A stretch of 12,450 nucleotides of DNA from assembly GCA_016292785.1 (NCBI GenBank), contig JAEDFL010000052.1:1-12450 (forward strand), given 5' to 3'. The notes below the pieces were generated by a model, which made no database searches, was not told the origin of the DNA, and saw nothing but the letters and a program-made list of their open reading frames with translations. Every line of letters begins with the position of its first letter. Position 1 is the first letter of the stretch. This DNA comes from Clostridiaceae bacterium. Its GTDB lineage: Bacteria; Bacillota; Clostridia; Oscillospirales; Acutalibacteraceae. Shown in pieces: positions 1 to 6,877 of this stretch. The translations under genes and the position numbers were made by a program.

Positions 1-12
1 GCTCCCTTTCTT

Positions 13-36
13 CAACACCCCCGGGTGTTGCTTTTG
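13..36 (+). terminator. Possible weak intrinsic terminator
   Basis: A 7-bp stem, CAACACC (13-19) with GGTGTTG (24-30), closes a 4-base loop and is followed by CTTTTG on the plus strand. It could end a plus-strand transcript coming from left of the window. The T-tract is short, so this is tentative. Confidence 0.3.
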
Positions 37-295
37 CCCGCTTGTCTTTTCTTGTCTTTTTAGTTCTGTTCCACTCTTTTATATTTTGAGGTGGGCTTGG
101 GGTTGGGTACTATATATGGAGATAGAGGTAATTTACTTTATTTTTTTCCGTATATTCTCAATCTGTATGTGATTTAAACAAAGAACCTATATTTTATCTT
201 TATTTACACTTATTTATATGTTCAGAAAAAGTTTTGAATTTATATTTTCTGTTTGTACTTCATTTTCTTTTTACGTCAAATCTTAAATCTTGTAT

Positions 296-375
296 TTATC
301 CCCTCCGTCTCGTCGTTCCTCCTCGACACCTCCCCTTGCTTCAAGGGGAGGCTGAATTGGTTTCCGCAAACCTTA
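296..375. repeat. Palindromic intergenic repeat, copy A
   Basis: The core is a 10-bp perfect inverted repeat, CCTCCCCTTG...CAAGGGGAGG (329-351), with a 3-base loop. A 29-base stretch from 326 to 354 is identical to copy C (616-644). It is preceded by TTATCCCCTCCGTC, nearly the same as in copy C, and followed by a second small hairpin, GGTTTCCGCAAACC (359-372), which also follows copy B. The modular layout suggests a small dispersed non-coding element (REP/MITE-like), but mobility cannot be shown from this window. Confidence 0.7.
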
Positions 376-423
376 AAGTATCTGCGTCTAAAATCTAACA
401 TCTAAAATCTACAGTCTAATTCC

Positions 424-499
424 ACACCTCATCCGTCACTTCCTTCGTCAGTGCCACCTTCCCCTAAAGGGGAAGGCTTGCAGGGTTTCTGCAAACTTT
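424..499. repeat. Palindromic intergenic repeat, copy B (diverged)
   Basis: This has the same architecture as copy A. A TCCGTC-type left part is followed by the palindrome CCTTCCCC-TAAA-GGGGAAGG (457-476), then GGTTTCTGCAAAC (about 484-496), which matches the right-hand hairpin of copy A except for one base in the shared part. The core differs from A and C in both stem arms together, so pairing is kept. That points to selection for, or inheritance of, the folded structure. Confidence 0.6.
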
Positions 500-559
500 T
501 TCTTCTTTGGTGTTTAAAAGTATTATCTTCTGAAATCTGATTTATCTAAGTGATTGTAG

Positions 560-582
560 AAAGATTTTTTCAAATCTTTTTT
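560..582 (+). terminator. AT-rich hairpin with T-tract, possible terminator
   Basis: AAAGATTT (560-567) and AAATCTTT (572-579) form a perfect 8-bp stem around TTTC, followed by TTT on the plus strand. The stem has little GC, so it would be a weak terminator. It has no obvious gene to serve on the plus strand. Confidence 0.25.
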
Positions 583-590
583 GTCTTCAC

Positions 591-655
591 TTATCCCCTC
601 TGTCGCATAAATGTAACACCTCCCCTTGCTTCAAGGGGAGGCTGCCATTTACATT
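591..655. repeat. Palindromic intergenic repeat, copy C, just after carB
   Basis: The core CCTCCCCTTG...CAAGGGGAGG (619-641) is identical to copy A. An additional outer pair, AATGTAA (610-616) and TTACATT (649-655), extends the fold. It begins 24 bases beyond the carB stop on the minus strand, so it would be transcribed as a strong hairpin at the 3' end of the carB message. There is no U-tract after it, so it may stabilise or process the mRNA end more than terminate transcription. It is the only structure seen that could end the argF-carA-carB transcript. Confidence 0.6.
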
Positions 656-693
656 ATTCTTAGTATTAAACTACATTCTTAGTATTCTACTAC
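656..693. repeat. 19-base imperfect tandem duplication spanning the carB stop codon
   Basis: Positions 656-674 and 675-693 agree at 17 of 19 bases, sharing ATTCTTAGTATT and a final ACTAC or CTAC. The second copy contains the carB stop (679-681) and the last four codons. The first copy lies just outside the gene. Confidence 0.7.
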
Positions 694-3600
694 GCCCTCG
701 TAAATCTTTTTCGTATCGCCGTTTACAAGGATTGTTTCATCGGTATAGGTAATGACAACATCGCCTCCGGGCATCTTGACGGTTACGTCCTCGCCCTTTG
801 TGCAAAGTCCCATTTCCGTCGCGATAACGACCGCAGCCGCAGCCGAGGTTCCGCAGCCGAGACTTTCGCCGTTTACGGCTCTTTCGTAGCAGCGAAGCTT
901 GATCGTGTTTTTGTCGATCATTCTCGCAATACCTGTATTGATGTATTCAGGAAGTATGCCCGAATTACGGATCTTATCGCCAAAAGCATTCAGGTCAACG
1001 CTGTCGATATTGTCGATGAAAACAATACAGTGCGGATTGCCGATAGTGACACAGCTTATGTCGATAGTCTCGCCGCCGATCTCAACCGGCTGATCTATAA
1101 TCATATAGTTGTCCGTCTTCATCGGTATGCTTTCGGGATTGAAGTCGGGCTTTCCGATATCGACCTGAGCCGACCTTACCTCGCCGTTGAAGGAATACAG
1201 TCTTACGTTCTTCACACCGCAGTTTGTTTCGATCGTCATGGTCGTTTTTGGCACAATTCCGTTGTCATAAAGGAATTTCGCCGCACAGCGGATACTGTTC
1301 GCCGCCATAAGTGTCTGCGTTCCGTCGTCATTGTAAACAACCATTTTTGCGTCTGCAATATCCGACTTCTCAACGAGCACAACTCCGTCTCCGCCGATTC
1401 CGTAATGACGGTCGGTGAAGTTGATTGTCAGAGATTCGGGCGACGGTATCGTCTTGTTCATATTGTTGAAATAGATGTCGTCATTGCCCGTTGCCTGCAT
1501 CTTCGTGAAGTTCAGGCGCATACGCTTTGAGCGCATATTGTTGATATCGACAAGCTCGGTGTTGCGCTGAGTGAAGCGGCTTGCAAGAATGTCGCAGAGG
1601 GCGTTCGCCGTGTCAAGCGACGTCAGACAGCAGATTGAAAGCTGAACGGCACGGCGATGAATTTTGATGAAATTGTCAATCGTCGATTTCGCCGTTGAGC
1701 CTGTGTAAACGATATAGTCGATCTTGCCTGTTTCAAGCATCTCGATGATATGCTTGCCGTCCGAGAAAGCCTCGATAATTTCGGCATTGATTCCTGCCGA
1801 CTGAATCAGCTTGCCCGTATTGGGAGTCGAATAAATTTTAAGTCCGATATCGGCAAATTTCTTTGCAAGCGATATAACCTCCGGCTTATCCTTATCGTGG
1901 ACGCTGATGAGCACGCCTGCGTTGTACTTCTTATCGTGGTAGGTGCTTTCACGGCCAACCTTGAAGCCTGCGGAAATAAGTCCCTTGAACAGAGCCTCGT
2001 TGAGAGTTCTGCCTATTCCGAGAACCTCACCCGTGGATTTCATTTCCGGTCCAAGCTCGGAGTTTACGTCGTTGAGTTTTTCAAACGAGAATACAGGAAC
2101 CTTGATTGCAAAATACGGCGGTATCTTATAAAGTCCGGTACCGTATCCAAGCTCGATAAGTCTTGTTCCTACCATAACCTTTGTTGCCAGCTCTACCATC
2201 GGAACGCCCGTTACCTTGCTGATATAAGGAATAGTCCTCGAAGCACGGGGATTGACCTCGATAACGTAAAGATCGTTGCGGTAGATAAGATACTGGATAT
2301 TGACAAGACCTTTCGTGCCGAGAGAAAGGGCAAGCTTTGTTGAAATATCAACGATCTTGTCAATCATACTGTCAAGGATATTATACGGCGGATATACGGC
2401 GATTGAGTCGCCCGAATGGACGCCGGCACGCTCGATATGCTCCATAATACCGGGAATGAGAACATCCTTGCCGTCGGAAATAACATCGACCTCAAGTTCC
2501 GTACCCATCATATATTTATCGACAAGAACGGGATTTTCGATCTTCTGCGAAAGAATGATATCCATATAACGCTCAACGTCCGTGTCGTTGTAAGCGATAG
2601 TCATATTCTGACCGCCGATAACGTATGAGGGGCGCAGAAGAACGGGATACTCAAGCTCGTTTGCGGCTCTGATAGCGTCCGCAGTATCCATAATCGTCTG
2701 ACCTTTCGGTCTGCTTATGCCGAAACGCTCAAGCAGCTCGTCAAAACGTTCTCTGTCCTCGGCGATATCAATTCCCTCAGCCGAGGTGCCGAGGATCGGA
2801 ATATTATTTTCATCAAGGAATTTCGTCAGCTTGATTGCCGTCTGTCCGCCGAACGCAACAACTACGCCGACAGGCTTTTCGACTTTGATGATATTCATTA
2901 CGTCTTCGTCGTTAAGCGGCTCAAAATACAGTCTGTCCGCCGTGTCAAAGTCCGTTGAAACGGTTTCGGGATTGTTATTTACGATAACGACCTCATAGCC
3001 CAGCTCTTTCAATGTCCATACGCAGTGAACTGAGGAATAGTCAAATTCAATACCCTGACCTATTCTGATAGGACCTGAGCCGAGAACGATAATTCTTTCC
3101 TTTTCGCCTCTCGGAAGCTCTCTCGATTCGCAGGCGGTGTCGTAGGTCGAGTAGAAATACGGAGTTTCCGCCTTGAACTCTGCGCCGCAGGTGTCAACCA
3201 TTTTATAAACTGCGTCAAGAGTCTTTTCGGGGAGCTTGCCTGCCATTTTGAGGATCGTTGCGTCCTTGTAGCCGAGCTTCTTGCCCTTTTCATAGTAATC
3301 CTCGTCAAGCTTTCCGCTTTCGAGCATCTTCTCATAGTCGGCAAGGTTTTTGAGCTTACCCAAGAACCACTCGTCAATCATCGTAATTGAATGGATTTCG
3401 TCGATGCTTACGCCCTCCTTGAGAGCCTTGAACACAGCGAAAATACGCAGATCGTCCTGCTCGTGGAGGCGTTCGATAAGATCCATATCCTCGGGGAATT
3501 TATTGTAATTAAGCGTGTCAAGGGAAATCTCCGCTCCCCTGACGGCTTTCATAACAGCCATTTCAAAGGTCGGAGCGATCGACATAACCTCGCCCGTTGC

Positions 3601-4731
3601 CTTCATCTGAGTGCCGAGCTTACGGCTTGCGCCGACGAACTTGTCAAACGGCCATTTCGGGAACTTGACGACAACGTAGTCAAGCGTAGGCTCGAAGCAG
3701 GCGCAGGTCTTTCCCGTGATATCGTTCCTGATCTCGTCGAGAGTATATCCGAGAGCGATCTTTGTTGTAACCTTAGCGATCGGATAGCCCGTAGCCTTTG
3801 AAGCAAGGGCAGACGAACGTGAAACTCTGGGATTGACCTCGATAACGGAATATTCGAAGCTTTCGGGATTGAGAGCAAACTGACAGTTACAGCCGCCCTC
3901 GATGCCAAGCTCGGTGATGATATCAAGCGAAGCGGAACGGAGCATCTGATATTCCTTGTCGGAAAGCGTAACGGCAGGAGCAATAACGATACTGTCGCCC
4001 GTATGAACTCCGACAGGATCAAAATTCTCCATTGAGCAGACGGCAATAACGTTGCCGACGCTGTCACGCATAACCTCAAACTCAATCTCTTTCCAACCGC
4101 CGATAAAACGTTCGACAAGGATCTGATTGATCGGCGAAAGTTCAAGTCCGTTGTATGCTATAATTCTTAGTTCTTCCTCATTGTAAACAACTCCGCCGCC
4201 TGCGCCGCCGAGGGTGAAGGCAGGACGGATAATAACGGGATAGCCGATCTCTGCGGCAATCTCAGCCGCATGATCTACCGTATTGGCAATGTCGGACGGA
4301 ACGACAGGCTGACCGATCTTGAGCATCGTGTCTCTGAAAAGCTGTCTGTCCTCCGCCTTGTCAATAGCCTCGGCATTAGTTCCGAGGAGCTTTACACCCA
4401 TCTTTTCAAGATAGCCGTTCTGAGCAAGCTGCATTGCTATTGTAAGTCCCGTCTGTCCGCCGAGTCCGGCAAGAATTGAGTCGGGGCGTTCTTTTTCGAT
4501 AATTCTCTTGACTGTCTCCTGAGTCAGCGGCTCAAGATATATCTCGTCCGCAAGTGCGCTGTCCGTCATAATAGTAGCAGGATTGGAATTGACAAGCACA
4601 ACATCAAGTCCTGCGTCTTTAAGAACACGGCAAGCCTGTGCGCCTGCGTAGTCAAATTCCGCAGCCTGACCGATAACGATGGGTCCTGAGCCGATAACAA
4701 GTACCTTTTTAATGTCTTTATTCAGCGGCAT
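679..4731 (-). CDS. carB: Carbamoyl-phosphate synthase large subunit fused to a DapF-like domain
   Basis: The 1350-residue protein has an N-terminal part of about 1070 residues, the normal CarB length. It makes carbamoyl phosphate from bicarbonate, ATP and ammonia channelled from CarA. Visible are two ATP-grasp halves, each opening with a GSGPI...GQ...EFDY motif (residues 14-28 and 551-565), an oligomerisation region between them (about 400-545), VIEVNPR motifs at 297-303 and 823-829, and an MGS-like allosteric domain (about 936-1055). From residue 1071 the frame runs straight into a full diaminopimelate-epimerase-like domain. The ATG at 4731 sits 8 bases after GGGAGG (4740-4745) and overlaps the carA end by 14 bases, so coupling is likely. 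The CarB assignment is firm. The function of the extension is not known. Confidence 0.96.
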   Translation of the reverse strand: MPLNKDIKKVLVIGSGPIVIGQAAEFDYAGAQACRVLKDAGLDVVLVNSNPATIMTDSALADEIYLEPLTQETVKRIIEKERPDSILAGLGGQTGLTIAMQLAQNGYLEKMGVKLLGTNAEAIDKAEDRQLFRDTMLKIGQPVVPSDIANTVDHAAEIAAEIGYPVIIRPAFTLGGAGGGVVYNEEELRIIAYNGLELSPINQILVERFIGGWKEIEFEVMRDSVGNVIAVCSMENFDPVGVHTGDSIVIAPAVTLSDKEYQMLRSASLDIITELGIEGGCNCQFALNPESFEYSVIEVNPRVSRSSALASKATGYPIAKVTTKIALGYTLDEIRNDITGKTCACFEPTLDYVVVKFPKWPFDKFVGASRKLGTQMKATGEVMSIAPTFEMAVMKAVRGAEISLDTLNYNKFPEDMDLIERLHEQDDLRIFAVFKALKEGVSIDEIHSITMIDEWFLGKLKNLADYEKMLESGKLDEDYYEKGKKLGYKDATILKMAGKLPEKTLDAVYKMVDTCGAEFKAETPYFYSTYDTACESRELPRGEKERIIVLGSGPIRIGQGIEFDYSSVHCVWTLKELGYEVVIVNNNPETVSTDFDTADRLYFEPLNDEDVMNIIKVEKPVGVVVAFGGQTAIKLTKFLDENNIPILGTSAEGIDIAEDRERFDELLERFGISRPKGQTIMDTADAIRAANELEYPVLLRPSYVIGGQNMTIAYNDTDVERYMDIILSQKIENPVLVDKYMMGTELEVDVISDGKDVLIPGIMEHIERAGVHSGDSIAVYPPYNILDSMIDKIVDISTKLALSLGTKGLVNIQYLIYRNDLYVIEVNPRASRTIPYISKVTGVPMVELATKVMVGTRLIELGYGTGLYKIPPYFAIKVPVFSFEKLNDVNSELGPEMKSTGEVLGIGRTLNEALFKGLISAGFKVGRESTYHDKKYNAGVLISVHDKDKPEVISLAKKFADIGLKIYSTPNTGKLIQSAGINAEIIEAFSDGKHIIEMLETGKIDYIVYTGSTAKSTIDNFIKIHRRAVQLSICCLTSLDTANALCDILASRFTQRNTELVDINNMRSKRMRLNFTKMQATGNDDIYFNNMNKTIPSPESLTINFTDRHYGIGGDGVVLVEKSDIADAKMVVYNDDGTQTLMAANSIRCAAKFLYDNGIVPKTTMTIETNCGVKNVRLYSFNGEVRSAQVDIGKPDFNPESIPMKTDNYMIIDQPVEIGGETIDISCVTIGNPHCIVFIDNIDSVDLNAFGDKIRNSGILPEYINTGIARMIDKNTIKLRCYERAVNGESLGCGTSAAAAVVIATEMGLCTKGEDVTVKMPGGDVVITYTDETILVNGDTKKIYEGVVEY
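682..1521 (-). other. C-terminal DapF-like domain of the carB product, probably catalytically altered
   Basis: Residues 1071-1350 match diaminopimelate epimerase over its whole usual length (about 275). Recognisable in order are KMQATGND (1077-1084), GIGGDG (1111-1116), the YNDDG substrate-contact segment (1133-1137), GNPHC (1231-1235), YIN (1263-1265), ER (1283-1284) and GCGTS (1292-1296). The usual MCGN(A/G)IRC segment reads MAANSIRC here, so the first catalytic Cys (Cys73 in Haemophilus influenzae DapF) is Ala1143 and the next Gly is Ala1144. The second Cys is kept as Cys1293. Asp1085 replaces the usual Phe/Tyr after GND, and the GSGET loop reads AVNGES, one residue longer. Neither Met1066 nor Met1071 has a Shine-Dalgarno sequence upstream, so separate translation looks unlikely. 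Loss of DAP epimerase activity is inferred. Confidence 0.88.
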
Positions 4732-5803
4732 TGTCTTTTCCTCCCATCATTGAAATAAACCTGTCGAACAGGAACTTGGTGTCCTTCGGTCCCGAACAGG
4801 CTTCCGGATGGAACTGAACGGTGAAGATTGATTTACTCCTGTATTCCATACCCTCACAGGTACCGTCGTTTGCGTTGATAAAGCTCTCCTTGGAAAATCT
4901 TCTGTCAAGACTGTCCGCAACAACCGCATAGCCGTGGTTCTGGCTTGAAATATAGGTTCTGCCGGTTTCAAGCTGTTTAACCGGCTGATTTACACCTCGG
5001 TGTCCGTACTTTAGCTTCATCGTTTTGCCGCCCATTGCAAGAGCGGTGAGCTGATGTCCGAGACAAATTCCGAATATCGGGAACTTGCCGACAAGCTCCT
5101 TTATATTGCTGATCGGGACGATGTTTTCCTCGGGATCTCCCGGTCCGTTGGAAAGCATAATTCCGTCGGGATTCATTGCAATAATATCCCCGGCAGGCGT
5201 GTCGTAGGGCATAACCGTAACCTCACAGCCCCTCGCAACAAGCTCACGGACTATGTTTTTCTTTGCGCCGTAGTCCATCAGAGCGACCTTGTACCTTGAG
5301 TCCTTGTCGCCTACCGTGTATTTCTCCTTACAGCTTACCGATTTAACCGCATCGACAATTCTGTAAGCCTTTATTTCGTCATAATCTATTCCGTCAAGTG
5401 AGGAAACGATTCTTGCGTTCATAACGCCCTTTTCACGGATAATTCTCGTAATCTCACGGGTGTCAACACCGTAAACGCCGACTATACCCTGCTTTTTAAG
5501 GAAAGCGTCAAGGTCGTACTCCGTCCTGAAATTGGACGGCATCTCGCACCACTCCCTGACAACATATCCGCTGACATAGGATTTGTCGCTTTCAAAATCC
5601 TCCTCCATTATGCCGTAGTTGCCGATCAGAGGAAAGGTCTGCATAACGATCTGTCCGTAATAGCTGGGATCGGTGAGCGTTTCAATATATCCGCCCATAC
5701 CCGTTGTGAATACAAGCTCGCCGAGAGCCTCACCCTCAGCACCGAAGCTTTTTCCTTCAAAAATGTGTCCGTCTTCAAGGACAATAAATACTTTTTTCAT
5801 CAT
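4718..5803 (-). CDS. carA: Carbamoyl-phosphate synthase small (glutaminase) subunit
   Basis: The 361-residue protein hydrolyses glutamine and passes ammonia to CarB. The N-terminal small-subunit domain (about 1-160) contains the family segment GELVFTTGMGGYIETLTDPSY (starting at 28, given in part). The C-terminal class I glutamine amidotransferase domain shows SNGPGDP (218-224), the nucleophile elbow GICLGHQ with Cys247, and FHPE with His332 and Glu334, giving a complete Cys-His-Glu triad. The ATG at 5803 shares ATGA with the argF stop, so the two genes overlap by 4 bases. A second ATG follows directly. No strong Shine-Dalgarno is seen, only GGCGG, which fits translational coupling to argF. 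Its 3' end carries the ribosome binding site of carB. Confidence 0.97.
   Translation of the reverse strand: MMKKVFIVLEDGHIFEGKSFGAEGEALGELVFTTGMGGYIETLTDPSYYGQIVMQTFPLIGNYGIMEEDFESDKSYVSGYVVREWCEMPSNFRTEYDLDAFLKKQGIVGVYGVDTREITRIIREKGVMNARIVSSLDGIDYDEIKAYRIVDAVKSVSCKEKYTVGDKDSRYKVALMDYGAKKNIVRELVARGCEVTVMPYDTPAGDIIAMNPDGIMLSNGPGDPEENIVPISNIKELVGKFPIFGICLGHQLTALAMGGKTMKLKYGHRGVNQPVKQLETGRTYISSQNHGYAVVADSLDRRFSKESFINANDGTCEGMEYRSKSIFTVQFHPEACSGPKDTKFLFDRFISMMGGKDNAAE
4740..4745 (-). promoter_or_regulatory. Ribosome binding site of carB inside the carA end
   Basis: The minus strand reads GGGAGG, 8 bases before the carB ATG, within the last codons of carA. It fixes the carB start despite the 14-base gene overlap. 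Confidence 0.85.
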
Positions 5804-6783
5804 AATGTCGCCGCCATAACTGCTTTTATAGTGTGCATTCTGTTTTCCGCTTCTCTGAAAACGATTGACCTTTCGCTTTCAAATACCTCGTCCGTGACCT
5901 CAAGAGCGTCACAGTTAAATCTTTCGCCTATCTCCTTGCCAACCTTGGTCTTGTGGTCGTGATAAGCAGGCAGACAGTGCATAAACACAACGTTGTCCGC
6001 CGCCGCGTCCATAAGCTTCTGATTGACCTGATAAGGCATAAGGTCATTTATTCTCTCCTGCCAAACCTCCATAGGCTCACCCATTGAAACCCAAACGTCC
6101 GTATAAATAACATTTGCGTCCTTGACAGCCTCCATCGGATCCTCGATGAACTTCAGCTCACAGCCGTTTTCCTCGGCAAGCTTTTTGCAGGTGTCAACAA
6201 GGTCGCAGTCCGGGAAATACGCTTTCGGAGCGCAGGCGGTGAAGTTGATACCCATTTTCGCACAGCCTACCATAAGCGAATTGCCCATATTGTACCTTGC
6301 GTCGCCCATATAAACAAAGTTGATACCTCGAAGATAGCCGAACTGCTCCTTAATTGTAAGGAAATCGGCAAGAATCTGAGTCGGATGGAACTCGTTTGTC
6401 AAGCCGTTCCATACGGGTATGCTCGCATACTTCGCAAGCTCCTCGACAAGCTCCTGTTCGTAGCCTCTGTACTCGATGCCGTCATACATTCCGGAAAGCA
6501 CTCTCGCCGTGTCGGCAATACTCTCCTTCTTGCCGATCTGAGAGCCTTCGGCAAGGTAGGTTGAACCCATTCCGAGGTCATTTGCACCGACCTCGAAGCT
6601 ACACCTTGTCCTTGTGCTCGTCTTTTCAAATATCAGAGCAACATTCTTGCCCTCGTGCATTCTGTGCGGTATTCCCGCTTTTTTCTTGGCTTTGAGATCA
6701 GCCGCAAGGTCTAAAAGATATTCAATCTCCTCGCCTGTAAAGTCAAGCAGCTTGAGAAAGTCCCTGCCCTTTAAATTAACCAT
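5800..6783 (-). CDS. argF: Ornithine carbamoyltransferase
   Basis: The 327-residue protein transfers the carbamoyl group to ornithine to form citrulline and phosphate. The carbamoyl-phosphate loop STRTR is at 56-60, HPTQ at 133-136, the ornithine-side SMGE loop at 233-236 and HCLP with the active-site Cys at 269-272. It belongs to the longer OTCase type, a group that includes both biosynthetic ArgF and catabolic ArcB enzymes. Its place directly before carA and carB and after argG-argH, with no arcA or arcC, argues for biosynthesis. The ATG at 6783 follows AAGGTGAT in good spacing. The stop overlaps the carA start (ATGA). A likely internal promoter lies just upstream, so argF-carA-carB may also be made as its own transcript. 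Confidence 0.95.
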   Translation of the reverse strand: MVNLKGRDFLKLLDFTGEEIEYLLDLAADLKAKKKAGIPHRMHEGKNVALIFEKTSTRTRCSFEVGANDLGMGSTYLAEGSQIGKKESIADTARVLSGMYDGIEYRGYEQELVEELAKYASIPVWNGLTNEFHPTQILADFLTIKEQFGYLRGINFVYMGDARYNMGNSLMVGCAKMGINFTACAPKAYFPDCDLVDTCKKLAEENGCELKFIEDPMEAVKDANVIYTDVWVSMGEPMEVWQERINDLMPYQVNQKLMDAAADNVVFMHCLPAYHDHKTKVGKEIGERFNCDALEVTDEVFESERSIVFREAENRMHTIKAVMAATL

Positions 6784-6820
6784 GGTATCACCTTTCTGTG
6801 TTTTATCTGTCAGTTAGAAC

Positions 6821-6848
6821 AAAAGGGCTGTTCGTTCGGACAGCCCTT
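6821..6848 (-). terminator. Hairpin between argH and argF, likely leaky intrinsic terminator
   Basis: In the minus-strand RNA, AAGGGCTGT pairs with ACAGCCCTT (9 bp, arms 6840-6848 and 6823-6831) around an 8-base loop. It is followed by TT, giving TTTT when the last stem pairs are included, and then GTTC. The GC-rich stem fits a terminator after argH, but the short U-tract suggests partial read-through into argF. Confidence 0.6.
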
Positions 6849-6877
6849 ATTATAATACATTTAAATAAATTTTTCAA
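6849..6877 (-). promoter_or_regulatory. Internal sigma-A-type promoter for argF-carA-carB
   Basis: TTGAAA (6872-6877) and TATAAT (6849-6854) are separated by exactly 17 bases, one mismatch from consensus overall. The -35 box lies in the last codons of argH. The start point would fall around 6842-6844, inside the first arm of the downstream hairpin. TGTATTATAATAAG (minus strand, 6846-6859) overlaps the -10 and matches 12 of 14 positions of the ArgR pattern TGNATWWWWATNCA. Confidence 0.7.

Larger units (their letters stand above)
1..678. other. Intergenic region without genes, repeat-bearing
   Basis: I see no convincing coding sequence on either strand. Roughly 110-300 is AT-rich with no recognisable motif. 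The rest holds three palindromic repeat elements (about 296-375, 424-499 and 591-655), a run of TCTAAAATCTA-like short repeats around 387-421, a 10-base tandem repeat CTTGTCTTTT at 41-60 and weak hairpins. It lies downstream of carB. Any gene to the left is outside the window. Confidence 0.75.

Noticed and set aside
296..655. CRISPR array
   Set aside because: Only three repeat copies, unevenly spaced, with one diverged and each with extended modular flanks. There are no uniform spacers and no cas genes.
1519..1536. Separate dapF gene starting at Met1066 or Met1071 inside the carB frame
   Set aside because: No Shine-Dalgarno sequence precedes either ATG and no stop codon separates the two parts, whereas all other genes here have clear sites or coupled overlaps. 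A low level of internal initiation cannot be excluded.
1030..3801. Long plus-strand open frames opposite carB
   Set aside because: They are antisense shadows of a strongly conserved gene, have no family resemblance and lack ribosome binding sites.
5800..6783. Catabolic ornithine carbamoyltransferase (arcB) of the arginine deiminase pathway
   Set aside because: The protein type alone allows it, but there is no arcA, arcC or arginine/ornithine antiporter here and the gene overlaps carA within an arginine synthesis block.
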